From an uncultured Pseudomonadota bacterium (GTDB lineage: Bacteria > Pseudomonadota > Gammaproteobacteria > Burkholderiales > Methylophilaceae), in assembly GCA_903838125.1 (NCBI GenBank), contig CAILXF010000040.1:1-32515 (forward strand): 32,515 nt of DNA, in the 5' to 3' direction. The translations under genes were made by a program, and so were the position numbers. Below are positions 7,791-16,701 of this stretch, piece after piece. The stretch's first letter is position 1. Every line of letters begins with the position of its first letter. Under the pieces are notes generated by a model. The model was not told the DNA's origin, did not search any database, and saw only the letters and a program-made list of their open reading frames with translations.

Positions 7791-9386
7791 TTACTCTACG
7801 CCTTGGCTCAACAAATAATCTTCATAGTTACCTGTAAAATCGATTATTTTATCTGCTTTTATTTCAATAATACGGGTGGCAATTGAGCTCACAAATTCAC
7901 GATCATGGCTAACAAAAAATAGTGTACCCTTGTATTTATCTAGCGCGGTATTAAGTGCCTCAATCGATTCCATGTCCATATGGTTGGTCGGTTCATCCAT
8001 TAACATCACATTAGTACGCGCCAGCATCATTTTTCCGTAGAGCATGCGACCCTTTTCGCCACCAGATAAGACTTTGACAGACTTCTTGGTATCGTCGCCA
8101 CCAAACAATAAGCGACCTAGCATGCTACGCACTACTTGGTCATCATCTCCAGGTTGACGGTAATGTGACATCCATTCAAATAACTCTTCACCTTGCTCGA
8201 ATTCATATTCGTGATCTTGTGCAAAGTAGCCTATATTTGCCTTTTCAGCCCATTTCACTTCCCCATGCTTTGGCTGTAAATCACCTGCTAAACAACGCAG
8301 GAACGTGGTTTTTCCAATACCATTTTCGCCAATAATGGCGACTTTCTCACCCGCTTCAAACATCATGTCTACATCATTAAACAAAATATGATCGAAACCA
8401 TGGCTAAGTTTTTTTAGCTCAACCGCATTGCGATAAAGCTTATCGCGATCGTCGAAGTCAAAGCGAATAAATGGATATTGGCGTGAGGAGGGTTTAAATT
8501 CTTCAATTTTAATCTTATCAATTTTCTTAGCACGACTGGTCGCTTGCTTAGCTTTAGATGCATTCGCAGAGAAGCGGCGCACAAAGTCTTGCAACTCAGC
8601 CACCATAAGTTTGGCTTTGTCATTATCTTTAGTGGCTTGGGCACGCGCTGCTGTACTGGCCTCCATATAGTCATCGTAGTTTCCAGGATACATCGCGATC
8701 TTACCGTAATCCATATCGCAGGTATGTGTACACACTTGGTTTAAAAAGTGGCGATCATGGGAAATAATAACCATGGTGCAATCGCGATTGTTAAGCACAT
8801 CTTCTAGCCAGCGAATGGTATTGATGTCCAAGTTATTGGTCGGTTCATCAAGCAGTAAAATGTCTGGGTTTGAAAACAAGGCTTGTACTAATAAAACGCG
8901 TAGCTTCCATCCTGGTGCCACCGAACTCATGAGCCCTGTATGTTGCTCAATCGGTATGCCCACTCCTAATAAGAGCTCGCCTGCACGTGACTCTGCCGTA
9001 TAGCCGTCATATTCAGCAAACACACCTTCAAGTTCAGCGGCTTTCATGTAATCATCTTCGGTCGCTTCTAAATTGGCGTAGATTGCATTTTTTTCTACGT
9101 TCGCCTTCCACATTTCTTCATGACCCATCATGACCACATCCAACACGCGCTGATCTTCGTAAGCAAATTGGTCTTGATGTAGAAATGACATGCGCTCATG
9201 GCTGTCGATAGAAATATTGCCAGCGCTAGGCACCAGTTCGCCTGCCAACACTTTCATGTAGGTCGATTTTCCGCAACCATTGGCTCCGATTAAACCATAA
9301 CGGTTGTTGTCGCCAAATTTAATAGAAACATTTTCAAATAGAGGCTTAGCGCCAAATTGTACGGTGATATTGTTACTAATTAACAC
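7791..9386 (-). CDS. ybiT: ABC-F family ATPase, YbiT type
   Basis: The product is a 531-residue soluble protein with two ABC domains and no membrane part. Walker A motifs are GANGCGKST (34-42) and GENGIGKTT (about 349-357). The linker between domains is rich in charged helix, as in ABC-F factors that reach into the ribosomal E site. Length and sequence follow Escherichia coli YbiT (530 residues), including the altered signature in domain 1 ([12 protein letters not shown] in place of LSGGQ) and the normal LSGGEKGR in domain 2. Both Walker B motifs are intact ([24 protein letters not shown]). The start is GTG at 9386, preceded by AGGAAG at 5 bases. It is the last gene of the guaB-led series and is followed by a strong terminator. 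It probably tunes translation. Confidence 0.92.
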   Translation of the reverse strand: MLISNNITVQFGAKPLFENVSIKFGDNNRYGLIGANGCGKSTYMKVLAGELVPSAGNISIDSHERMSFLHQDQFAYEDQRVLDVVMMGHEEMWKANVEKNAIYANLEATEDDYMKAAELEGVFAEYDGYTAESRAGELLLGVGIPIEQHTGLMSSVAPGWKLRVLLVQALFSNPDILLLDEPTNNLDINTIRWLEDVLNNRDCTMVIISHDRHFLNQVCTHTCDMDYGKIAMYPGNYDDYMEASTAARAQATKDNDKAKLMVAELQDFVRRFSANASKAKQATSRAKKIDKIKIEEFKPSSRQYPFIRFDFDDRDKLYRNAVELKKLSHGFDHILFNDVDMMFEAGEKVAIIGENGIGKTTFLRCLAGDLQPKHGEVKWAEKANIGYFAQDHEYEFEQGEELFEWMSHYRQPGDDDQVVRSMLGRLLFGGDDTKKSVKVLSGGEKGRMLYGKMMLARTNVMLMDEPTNHMDMESIEALNTALDKYKGTLFFVSHDREFVSSIATRIIEIKADKIIDFTGNYEDYLLSQGVE

Positions 9387-9420
9387 GGTTACTTCCTTAA
9401 AATTTAATGCTTTATAGTGA

Positions 9421-10023
9421 TTAAAACTTATTCTGTATTACAACTTCATCCATCGCTAATTGGCCGCTTCTTGGTGAGGCCGGTTTTAAGGCTTTACCTA
9501 CCGTAATAAACATGACCGGTGTATGGTCAGTTGGTAAGTTAATTAATTTGGCCACTGCATCAAAATCAAAGCCGTCCATCGGACAAGTGTCGTAGCCCAT
9601 TTCTTTTGCGGCAAGCATAATGGTCATCGCCGCCATGCCGCACGAACGCATCACTTCGTCACGTTGCATTTGTTCGTTGCCCGTGTAAAAGTTGCCTATT
9701 GCGGGTACCAAAATATCAGATACAGCAGGTGCAGCATCTTTCCAGTAACGTTCTGGTTGTTTAGCCCATGCTTTCAAATCCGCAGTTAATACTAATAAGA
9801 CTGATGCTTCTTCAACCTGTGCCTGATTCCAGCTCACTGCACGAATTTGTTGCCGTAACACTGGTTCCGTTACGACCACAAAGCGCCAATGTTGAATATT
9901 AAATGCGGTAGGTGATAGCATCGCTAATGCCATCAACTGATCAATCTCAGCGCTAGTCATTTTGTGGTGGATATCAAAACTTTTAACTGAGCGACGTGTT
10001 TCAATCGCGGTGTTGACGTTCAT
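9421..10023 (-). CDS. Nitroreductase-family flavoprotein
   Basis: The product has 200 residues with the nitroreductase fold signatures: the N-terminal FMN-phosphate motif RRSVKSFD (10-17), the [16 protein letters not shown] segment (37-52) and the C-terminal [18 protein letters not shown]. Members of the family are FMN-dependent NAD(P)H oxidoreductases acting on quinones, nitroaromatics or flavins; the physiological substrate cannot be told from sequence. It is soluble and probably dimeric. It lies 45 bases after the Gre-like gene and 34 before the YbiT-type gene on the same strand, so it is probably co-transcribed with guaBA. AAGGGA lies upstream at a rather long spacing. Confidence 0.9.
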   Translation of the reverse strand: MNVNTAIETRRSVKSFDIHHKMTSAEIDQLMALAMLSPTAFNIQHWRFVVVTEPVLRQQIRAVSWNQAQVEEASVLLVLTADLKAWAKQPERYWKDAAPAVSDILVPAIGNFYTGNEQMQRDEVMRSCGMAAMTIMLAAKEMGYDTCPMDGFDFDAVAKLINLPTDHTPVMFITVGKALKPASPRSGQLAMDEVVIQNKF

Positions 10024-10068
10024 TACTTGGTATTTCCCTTATATGCTTGTCTTAGCGCTAGGCTAGTA

Positions 10069-10563
10069 CTAATTAATTGCTAAAATTTCTAAATTTAAAT
10101 CACCAGCTGGGCGTTTCCATACAACACTATCGCCCACTTTATGTCCTAGCATAGCCTTGGCAATCGGTGATAGCCAACTGACTTTATGCAGAGCAATATC
10201 TGCTTCATCTTCGCCCACAATGCAGTATTTATGGGGGTCGCCATGCTCATCTTCAATAGACACGGTCGCGCCAAATAAAACGGTAGCTTTGGATTGCGAA
10301 GTTGGATCAATGAGTAAGGCATTTTCCAAGCGCGCCTGTACGTAACGCAAATCACGCTCTATGGATCCTAAGCGTTGCTGTATTATTGGATTTTCTTTAT
10401 TCGGAATAAGTGCAAAATGCGTTTGCTCCAGCATATTGGCTTGGCTTTGTAGCTGAGCCAAGCCCGTTGGTGTGACGTAGTTCGTTTCTGTGCTAATCGG
10501 ACGTTCAGCGACATCCGTGCCCGCTAACTCTAGATCATCTTCTTTAACAAAGCCACGACTCAT
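10069..10563 (-). CDS. GreA/GreB-family transcription factor lacking the canonical tip motif
   Basis: The product has 164 residues. The start MSRGFVKEDD at 10563, 10 bases after guaA, matches the MSRxFVKE start common to this subfamily; a longer frame to 10683 lies inside guaA and is not used. An N-terminal coiled-coil hairpin (about 32-85, with ERDLRYVQARLENA) is followed by an FKBP-like C-terminal domain (VLFGATVSIEDE to the end) that resembles GreB. GreA and GreB carry GDxSENAxY at the hairpin tip, whose acidic residues stimulate RNA cleavage by RNA polymerase. Here the matching stretch is ALIPNKENPI, without the GD or the tyrosine. It may bind RNA polymerase without cleavage stimulation; this is inference. 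It is part of the guaBA series. Confidence 0.85.
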   Translation of the reverse strand: MSRGFVKEDDLELAGTDVAERPISTETNYVTPTGLAQLQSQANMLEQTHFALIPNKENPIIQQRLGSIERDLRYVQARLENALLIDPTSQSKATVLFGATVSIEDEHGDPHKYCIVGEDEADIALHKVSWLSPIAKAMLGHKVGDSVVWKRPAGDLNLEILAIN

Positions 10564-10573
10564 TGCAGTGTAG

Positions 10574-12142
10574 TTACTCCCACTCGATGGTAGCGGGTGG
10601 TTTCCCAGAAATGTCATATACCACACGATTGATGCCACGCACTTCATTGATAATTCTATTCGATACCTTGCCCAGTAAATCATAAGGCAGTTCTGCCCAG
10701 TGCGCAGTCATGAAATCACTGGTGACCACAGCACGTAAGGCGACCACGTAATCGTAGGTGCGACCATCGCCCATCACGCCTACAGATTTAACTGGTAAGA
10801 ACACGGTAAATGCCTGTGAGGTTTTGGCATACCAACCGCTTTTATGTAGCTCTTCAATAAAGATTGCATCAGCACGGCGAAGTAAATCAGCGAATTCTTT
10901 TTTAACTTCACCTAAGATGCGGACACCCAAGCCTGGGCCTGGGAATGGATGGCGATAGACCATATCATGTGGTAAGCCTAGCGCTACACCGAGTTCGCGC
11001 ACCTCGTCTTTGAATAGTTCGCGCAGTGGTTCTAATAGCTTTAGTTGCATTGTTTCTGGCAAGCCACCCACATTGTGATGGCTCTTAATGTTGTGCGCGT
11101 TCTTGGTTTTAGCGCCTGCTGATTCAATCACATCTGGGTAAATTGTACCTTGCGCTAACCACTTAGCTTGCGGCAACTTAGCTGATTCTTGCTGAAATAC
11201 CTCAACAAATTCGCGGCCGATAATTTTGCGTTTAGCTTCTGGGTCAGTAACACCCACTAGGTCACCCAAAAACTTGGCGCTAGCATCCACATGGATCACT
11301 TTAACGCCTAGATTTTTAGCGAATGTTTCCATCACTTGCTCGGCTTCATTTAAGCGTAATAAGCCATTATCTACAAATACGCAGGTCAGTTGATCGCCAA
11401 TGGCTTGATGAATCAGTGCTGCAGCTACAGACGAATCGACGCCACCTGATAAACCTAAAATCACTTGATCGGTACCGACTACAGAGCGAATGTGATTCAC
11501 TGCAGTTTCTACGTAGTTCGGCATATTCCAGCTGAGGTCGCAATTGCAAATTTCGTGCACAAAGCGGCTTAAAATAGCCTTTCCTTGAATCGTGTGGGTG
11601 ACCTCGGGGTGAAATTGCACGGCATAAAATTGGCGTGTTTCATCAGCCATAGCGGCAATTGGTGTTGATTCATTGCTGGCAATTACTTTAAATCCAACAG
11701 GTAATTCAGTCACCTTGTCGCCGTGGCTCATCCAAACATCCATCAAGCCGTGACCTTGCTCGTTCACCGTGTCTTGAATGTCTTTAAAAAGGGCTGAGTG
11801 TCCGTGGGCACGAATTTCAGCGTAACCAAACTCATGTATTGCTGAACTTTCTACCTTGCCGCCTAATTGTGATGCCATGGTTTGCATGCCATAACAAATT
11901 CCAAGTACTGGCACTCCAATTGTAAACACTGCATCTGGTGCACGTGGCGTTTCGTCTTCATACACGGAATTTGGACCACCAGATAAGATAATCCCTGCTG
12001 GGTTAAATTCACGGATAAAAGCATCGCTTACTTCCCATGTGTGGAGTTCGCAATACACATTAGCTTCGCGAACACGGCGCGCAATCAACTGCGTATATTG
12101 TGAGCCGAAGTCGAGTATTAAAATCTTTGATTGGGTAGTCAT
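10574..12142 (-). CDS. guaA: GMP synthase (glutamine-hydrolysing)
   Basis: The product has 522 residues, the normal full length. It converts XMP, ATP and glutamine to GMP, the last step of guanine nucleotide synthesis. The class I amidotransferase domain (about 8-200) has the triad Cys83 in GICYGM and His178/Glu180 in FHPEV. The ATP-pyrophosphatase domain follows with the PP-loop SGGVDSS (232-238), then the dimerisation domain ending in the conserved KPPATIEWE. It lies 45 bases after guaB, the usual guaBA order, and 10 bases before the Gre-like gene. Ribosome site weak; no anomalies seen. Confidence 0.98.
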   Translation of the reverse strand: MTTQSKILILDFGSQYTQLIARRVREANVYCELHTWEVSDAFIREFNPAGIILSGGPNSVYEDETPRAPDAVFTIGVPVLGICYGMQTMASQLGGKVESSAIHEFGYAEIRAHGHSALFKDIQDTVNEQGHGLMDVWMSHGDKVTELPVGFKVIASNESTPIAAMADETRQFYAVQFHPEVTHTIQGKAILSRFVHEICNCDLSWNMPNYVETAVNHIRSVVGTDQVILGLSGGVDSSVAAALIHQAIGDQLTCVFVDNGLLRLNEAEQVMETFAKNLGVKVIHVDASAKFLGDLVGVTDPEAKRKIIGREFVEVFQQESAKLPQAKWLAQGTIYPDVIESAGAKTKNAHNIKSHHNVGGLPETMQLKLLEPLRELFKDEVRELGVALGLPHDMVYRHPFPGPGLGVRILGEVKKEFADLLRRADAIFIEELHKSGWYAKTSQAFTVFLPVKSVGVMGDGRTYDYVVALRAVVTSDFMTAHWAELPYDLLGKVSNRIINEVRGINRVVYDISGKPPATIEWE

Positions 12143-12187
12143 TAGCTGTTATTCGTTAGTTATTGTAGAGAGACTTAAGGGATACCT

Positions 12188-13680
<1,493 letters not shown>

Positions 13681-13806
13681 CAGATTTACGGCCAAAGGCG
13701 CGAGCGCAAATGTGAGATAAAAAATACAACTCCTTGATGCTGCCAAAGATTAGAGTCACATAATCAGCAGGATGACTATTTTACTGGCTCCATCCTCGTC
13801 TAGAAT

Positions 13807-14163
13807 TTAATCTGCAGTAGCGGTTTCACCACCGCCTTTTTTCATCACCTTACCCTCTGCGGCCCGCTGTTTGCGCACCTCTTTTGGGTCGGCAATCAAC
13901 GGACGGTAAATTTCTACGCGGTCTAAATGGCGTAACGTCGCATCCAGTTTTGATAGCTTGCCAAAGATGCCAATCTTATTCACACTCAAATCAATTTCTG
14001 GGAATTTCAATAATATGCCAGAAGCCTTAATCGCCTGCTCGGCAGTCATGCCAGCATAGAATCGCACTGGCACAATAAGTTGCTGGTGGGGTAGGGCGTA
14101 AGCTATTTCAACCAGAAACTCTTGTTCGTTATCTTGCATATAACGGGTATCTTCTTTATCCAT
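13807..14163 (-). CDS. rnfH: RnfH-family protein (RatB)
   Basis: The product has 118 residues, with the ubiquitin-like beta-grasp RnfH domain at about residues 16-95 (FLVEIAYALPHQQLIVPVRFYAGMTAEQAI; LSVNKIGIFGKLSKLD; LRHLDRVEIYRPL). The tail is basic and then Gly/Thr-rich (KEVRKQRAAEGKVMKKGGG). The molecular role is unsettled; it is named from an association with rnf electron-transport clusters and is usually paired with ratA. It follows ratA by 8 bases, with AGGAA 6 bases before its ATG, so the two are co-transcribed. This arrangement opposite smpB is conserved in gamma- and betaproteobacteria. Confidence 0.92.
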   Translation of the reverse strand: MDKEDTRYMQDNEQEFLVEIAYALPHQQLIVPVRFYAGMTAEQAIKASGILLKFPEIDLSVNKIGIFGKLSKLDATLRHLDRVEIYRPLIADPKEVRKQRAAEGKVMKKGGGETATAD

Positions 14164-14171
14164 TATTATTC

Positions 14172-14609
14172 CTAGATAGTCTTGTAAATAACATCAGCAC
14201 GAACCACAAAGCCATCTACAAATGTATTGGCGATATGGCTAAACACTGGCGCGATAATCTTTTCTAAAAAACTATTGGTAAATTCATAGTTCAACTCAAA
14301 TTCAATTTTACACGCCTGTTCGCTCAACGCTATAAAACGCCACACCCCTGCTAGATGCTTAAACGGGCCATCTTTCAGATTGATTTCCATTAGATTGGGA
14401 TAAGTCTTTAGGTTTTCGGTGGTGAATTTCTGCTGCAAGCCATGATAAGCAATATGCAGGGTGGCAACGGTAGATAGCGCATCTTGTTTGATTAAATCCA
14501 CTCCGCCACACCAAGGCAAGAATTGCGGGTATTTTTGCACATCGTCCACCAATGCAAACATCTGACTTGCTGAGTGTTGGATGTAAACAGTTTTATGCAC
14601 TTGTGCCAT
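14172..14609 (-). CDS. ratA: RatA / COQ10-like START-domain protein
   Basis: The product has 145 residues from the ATG at 14609 (MAQVHKTVYI), which has AAAGGG 5 bases upstream; a TTG 8 codons earlier has no such site. It is one SRPBCC/START domain with the typical MFALVDDVQKYPQFLPWC near the N-terminus and FEKIIAPVF-like helix near the end (FLEKIIAPVFSHIANTFVDGF). In Escherichia coli RatA was reported to block 70S assembly; mitochondrial COQ10 relatives bind ubiquinone, and the second role may be the general one. It is divergent from smpB over a 127-base gap. Confidence 0.92.
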   Translation of the reverse strand: MAQVHKTVYIQHSASQMFALVDDVQKYPQFLPWCGGVDLIKQDALSTVATLHIAYHGLQQKFTTENLKTYPNLMEINLKDGPFKHLAGVWRFIALSEQACKIEFELNYEFTNSFLEKIIAPVFSHIANTFVDGFVVRADVIYKTI

Positions 14610-14665
14610 ATTGCCCTTTAATTTATTGACCAACGATCGCCGTTAATTTTGGCTTAAGCGCTGAC

Positions 14666-14694
14666 TTGAAATCGTAGCCGCCAAGAATTAGAGT
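14666..14694 (+). promoter_or_regulatory. smpB: Likely sigma-70 promoter of smpB
   Basis: TTGAAA (14666-14671) is followed at 17 bases by TAGAGT (14689-14694), ending 42 bases before the smpB ATG. The -35 matches five consensus bases and the -10 four. Confidence 0.5.
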
Positions 14695-14736
14695 AAAATG
14701 TGATTTTAAGCCATTCGCCAAGAAATATTCAGCTTT

Positions 14737-15186
14737 ATGAGCATTGCACAAAATAAAAAAGCTTTTTTTGATTACTTTATTGAAGATAAGTATGAGGCGG
14801 GTATTGTTCTTGAGGGCTGGGAAGTTAAAGCCATTCGTGATAATCGCATTAACATTAAAGAAGCCTATGTCATTATTCAGCGAGGCGAGATCTATCTGAT
14901 CGGCTGCCATGTTACGCCACTAGGTGCAGCGTCTACCCATGTGCGCCCAGATGCCATTAGAACGCGTAAATTGCTGTTGCACAACGAAGAAATCATTAAG
15001 CTTATTGCCAAAGTTGAGCGTGCTGGTTATACGTTGGTCCCGCTGGATATGCATTTTTCAAAAGGTCGCGTTAAAGTACAAATTGGTTTAGCTAAAGGTA
15101 AAAAGCAGCACGATAAACGTGACACTGAAAAAGAACGTGACTGGGAGCGCGAAAAAGGGCGCATCATGCGCGCGCACAATAAATAG
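14737..15186 (+). CDS. smpB: SsrA-binding protein
   Basis: The product has 149 residues, the usual length. SmpB binds the tRNA-like part of tmRNA and carries it into stalled ribosomes. The oligonucleotide-binding barrel is intact ([16 protein letters not shown] at 19-34; [46 protein letters not shown]), and the basic C-terminal tail that mimics mRNA in the A site is present ([25 protein letters not shown]). The ribosome site is weak. It sits 99 bases before its RNA partner ssrA on the same strand. Confidence 0.97.
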   Translation: MSIAQNKKAFFDYFIEDKYEAGIVLEGWEVKAIRDNRINIKEAYVIIQRGEIYLIGCHVTPLGAASTHVRPDAIRTRKLLLHNEEIIKLIAKVERAGYTLVPLDMHFSKGRVKVQIGLAKGKKQHDKRDTEKERDWEREKGRIMRAHNK

Positions 15187-15213
15187 ATTAGACGAGGTCT
15201 TGGAATAAAAGCG

Positions 15214-15219
15214 TATAAT
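15214..15219 (+). promoter_or_regulatory. ssrA: -10 element of ssrA
   Basis: A perfect TATAAT in the smpB-ssrA gap lies about 66 bases before the mature tmRNA end. That fits a precursor with a 5' leader removed by RNase P. No good -35 is seen. Confidence 0.5.
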
Positions 15220-15285
15220 TCATTGTGTTGTGGAACTAAATCTTAGTTACATGACTCGTAATGAAACTGATTTAAACCAAGTTTA

Positions 15286-15652
15286 GGGGCTGACCAGGTT
15301 TCGACGTGGGTTACAAAGCAGTGCAGGGCATACCGAGGCTCAGATTACCTCGTAAATACAGCTGAAAAAAGTATAGTCGCAAACGACGAAACTTACTCTC
15401 TAGCAGCTTAGTTCTGCTGGACGCTACACCAACTCTCCCGTGGGTTGGATTGGGGTAACCCATACGTAGTGTCATATACACGGGATACGTGTTGTGTTGG
15501 GTTACTTAGCACTCCATTAACCTTAAGGTAACTCGTCTGCACACTGCTTGTCTGTTGGTGTGGTGCAGATCAAATTAAACAACAAGGCTAAGTATGTAGA
15601 ACTGTCTGTGGAGGATTTGCGGACGGGGGTTCGATTCCCCCCAGCTCCACCA
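15286..15652 (+). ncRNA. ssrA: tmRNA
   Basis: The 367-base RNA starts GGGGCTGACCAGGTTTCGAC and ends with a T-arm (GGGGGTTCGATTCCCCCC) and CAGCTCCACCA. The 5' GGGGCTG pairs with 3' CAGCTCC, with the usual G-U at the third pair, and CCA is encoded. It is a one-piece tmRNA. It rescues stalled ribosomes with SmpB by acting as tRNA-Ala and then as mRNA. The tag frame follows the typical resume context TAGTC-GCA. The middle (15412-15590) holds GC-rich segments expected to form pseudoknots. The neighbouring smpB and the terminator at 15685 support the call. Confidence 0.97.
15379..15411 (+). other. ssrA: tmRNA proteolysis-tag reading frame
   Basis: Ten codons from GCA at 15379 to the TAG stop at 15409-15411 encode ANDETYSLAA. 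With the alanine brought by tmRNA, the full tag is AANDETYSLAA. The ClpXP-recognised LAA end is kept. Compared with the Escherichia coli tag it has Thr for Asn and Ser for Ala inside. Confidence 0.95.
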
Positions 15653-15684
15653 TTTAAGTGTTTCAAGTAGTGTCATTAAGTATC

Positions 15685-15720
15685 AAAAGCCTAGTAAATT
15701 CAACGTTCTAGGCTTTTTTT
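15685..15720 (+). terminator. Intrinsic terminator of ssrA
   Basis: AAAAGCCTAG (15685-15694) pairs with CTAGGCTTTT (15708-15717) around a 13-base loop, and the T run extends to 15720. It lies 33 bases after the tmRNA end. Confidence 0.9.
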
Positions 15721-15747
15721 ACGTATATTGTAGTTGCATGGCATTTC

Positions 15748-15777
15748 TTGACAAACGTCGATACGTAAAACTATGAC
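15748..15777 (+). promoter_or_regulatory. Promoter-like TTGACA-18-TATGAC in the ssrA downstream gap
   Basis: A perfect -35 (15748-15753) is followed after 18 bases by TATGAC (15772-15777), four of six in the -10. GTGATC is repeated at 15779-15784 and 15795-15800, just downstream. No coding start follows within 200 bases. Confidence 0.4.
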
Positions 15778-15783
15778 CGTGAT

Positions 15784-15887
15784 CGAGCGCGATTGTGATC
15801 AAAATATAGTTAATGCGCATCAAAAAAAGTGACATTTTGGGTACTTAACAAGATAAAAACAAAGCCGGCTATATGCTGTTTTTTTAT
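15784..15887 (+). ncRNA. Candidate small RNA (promoter to terminator, no ORF)
   Basis: The span between the promoter-like pair at 15748-15777 and the hairpin with T run at 15861-15887 is about 100 bases and contains no plus-strand ORF. That layout fits a small regulatory RNA. It could equally be the leftover end of a lost gene. Sequence alone does not decide. Confidence 0.3.
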
Positions 15888-15888
15888 T
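15861..15888 (+). repeat. Terminator-like repeat, copy A
   Basis: AAAGCCGGC-TATAT-GCTGTTTTT folds with one mismatch and two G-U pairs, followed by more T. A second copy is at 16431-16459. The last 18 bases are identical apart from one extra T in copy B, and the first ten differ at two places. Confidence 0.65.
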
Positions 15889-15991
15889 GTTGATGCTAAT
15901 TGAGGTGTCATTGACAATTGCGGTAGTGGATAATCGTAAATTGGTGTAACGTTAAAAATATTTTTTATTTTTGAAAATATAAATAATAACC

Positions 15992-16093
15992 ATGAAAAAT
16001 CTAATACTAGCAATGCTGCTAAGAATTATAAGCACTAGCGCTAAGGTTGAGTGGACTAAGATTATTAATGATGATGATTATTTCCAAAAATAA
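15992..16093 (+). pseudogene. Relic of a small secreted protein gene (surface-adhesin E-like start)
   Basis: A 33-codon frame reads MKNLILAMLLRIISTSAKVEW and then TKIINDDDYFQK before TAA. It looks like the start of a secreted protein of the surface-adhesin E type: signal peptide, then EWTKI and an acidic-aromatic stretch. Members known to me run on for about 100 more residues, often through a YIDP-like motif, and nothing matching follows here. The signal peptide is also damaged: an arginine interrupts the hydrophobic core and a lysine replaces the small residue near the cleavage site. I read it as a decayed 5' fragment. A short real peptide cannot be excluded. The family assignment is from memory and tentative. 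Confidence 0.4.
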
Positions 16094-16123
16094 TTACGTT
16101 TTAAATAGGGTATTGAAAAAATA

Positions 16124-16429
16124 ATGCGGATATTTATAGTTTTTTTAGCCACAATGTTATTAACTGGATGTGAGGATATTTACGGAAATCATTATGATGG
16201 GTATCAAGCGTTACTTATTAGCTTTAATCATTTTGATGGGTATCAAGCGTTAATTATTTTCTTAATTTGTTTTGCTTACATTGAAATTAGAGATATTTTA
16301 AAAGATATTAGAAATGAAATAATTGCTTGTAGACATGTTTTATATGACATTCAAAGTAATACGACTAATCCTATAGAGGACAGTTTAAAGGATTGGGGTT
16401 ATAAGCGAGAGAATCAGAAAAATAAATAA
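16124..16429 (+). CDS. Small lipoprotein-like membrane protein with internal duplication
   Basis: I do not recognise this 101-residue product. The N-terminus MRIFIVFLATMLLTGCED has a hydrophobic stretch ending in a lipobox LLTGC (Cys16). A 13-residue repeat follows (DGYQALLISFNHF then DGYQALIIFLICF), and the second copy merges into a hydrophobic segment at about residues 38-53. The charged C-terminal half (IEIRDILKDIRNEIIACRH onwards) looks helical. The gene is AT-rich and its ribosome site is poor (only AAAAAATA before the ATG), so it may be weakly expressed or decaying. It ends 2 bases before repeat copy B, which may act as its terminator. A lipobox combined with an internal hydrophobic segment is unusual. 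Confidence 0.5.
   Translation: MRIFIVFLATMLLTGCEDIYGNHYDGYQALLISFNHFDGYQALIIFLICFAYIEIRDILKDIRNEIIACRHVLYDIQSNTTNPIEDSLKDWGYKRENQKNK
16190..16258 (+). repeat. In-frame 39-bp direct duplication inside the small lipoprotein gene
   Basis: Copies at 16190-16219 and 16229-16258 share TGATGGGTATCAAGCGTTA exactly (16195-16213 and 16234-16252), with 39-base spacing, that is 13 codons. The flanking bases are partly conserved, suggesting a fairly recent tandem duplication. Confidence 0.85.
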
Positions 16430-16430
16430 T

Positions 16431-16459
16431 AAGGCCGACTATATGCTGTTTTTTTTATT
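16431..16459 (+). repeat. Terminator-like repeat, copy B
   Basis: AAGGCCGAC-TATAT-GCTGTTTTT plus further T is the second copy of the element at 15861-15888. Its stem is weaker because of two mismatches, and it begins 2 bases after the stop of the 101-residue ORF. Confidence 0.65.
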
Positions 16460-16519
16460 AGCGCGGATGCATGGAATCACATACATGCATTAATTGTAAA
16501 AGGTATCAAAAGCATCATT

Positions 16520-16552
16520 AAAGCTACGATCAGCAATGTTTGTGGCTTTTTT
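16520..16552 (+). terminator. Intrinsic terminator in the gap before the DUF4197 gene
   Basis: AAAGCTAC (16520-16527) pairs with GTGGCTTT (16542-16549), including one T-G pair, and Ts follow to 16552. It would stop readthrough from the small lipoprotein ORF. Confidence 0.6.
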
Positions 16553-16701
16553 GTTGCCTTTTACTGTTGCTTAACATATCTTTACATCACATTGTTTTTG
16601 ATATTATGGACAAATACCTGAGGCGAGATGTATATTGTTTGGTAGTTAAATCTATATTTTTTAATTCACTCATTTTCACTATAAACTAAAAGGAAAGCCA
16701 T

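Noticed and set aside
10564-10683. Longer Gre-like protein starting inside guaA
   Set aside because: The extension is guaA coding sequence in another frame. MSRGFVKEDD at 10563 is the typical start.
14610-14633. ratA start at a TTG eight codons upstream
   Set aside because: No ribosome site is present there, while the ATG at 14609 has AAAGGG at good spacing.
15810-16013. A 67-residue minus-strand frame
   Set aside because: It has odd composition and no ribosome site or family features. It overlaps the relic, repeat copy A and the small-RNA candidate.
15286-16701. An integrated genomic island at the tmRNA 3' end
   Set aside because: No integrase is present and I see no second copy of the tmRNA 3' segment (TTCGATTCCCCCCAGCTCC) downstream within the window. 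Only a degenerate patch is visible.
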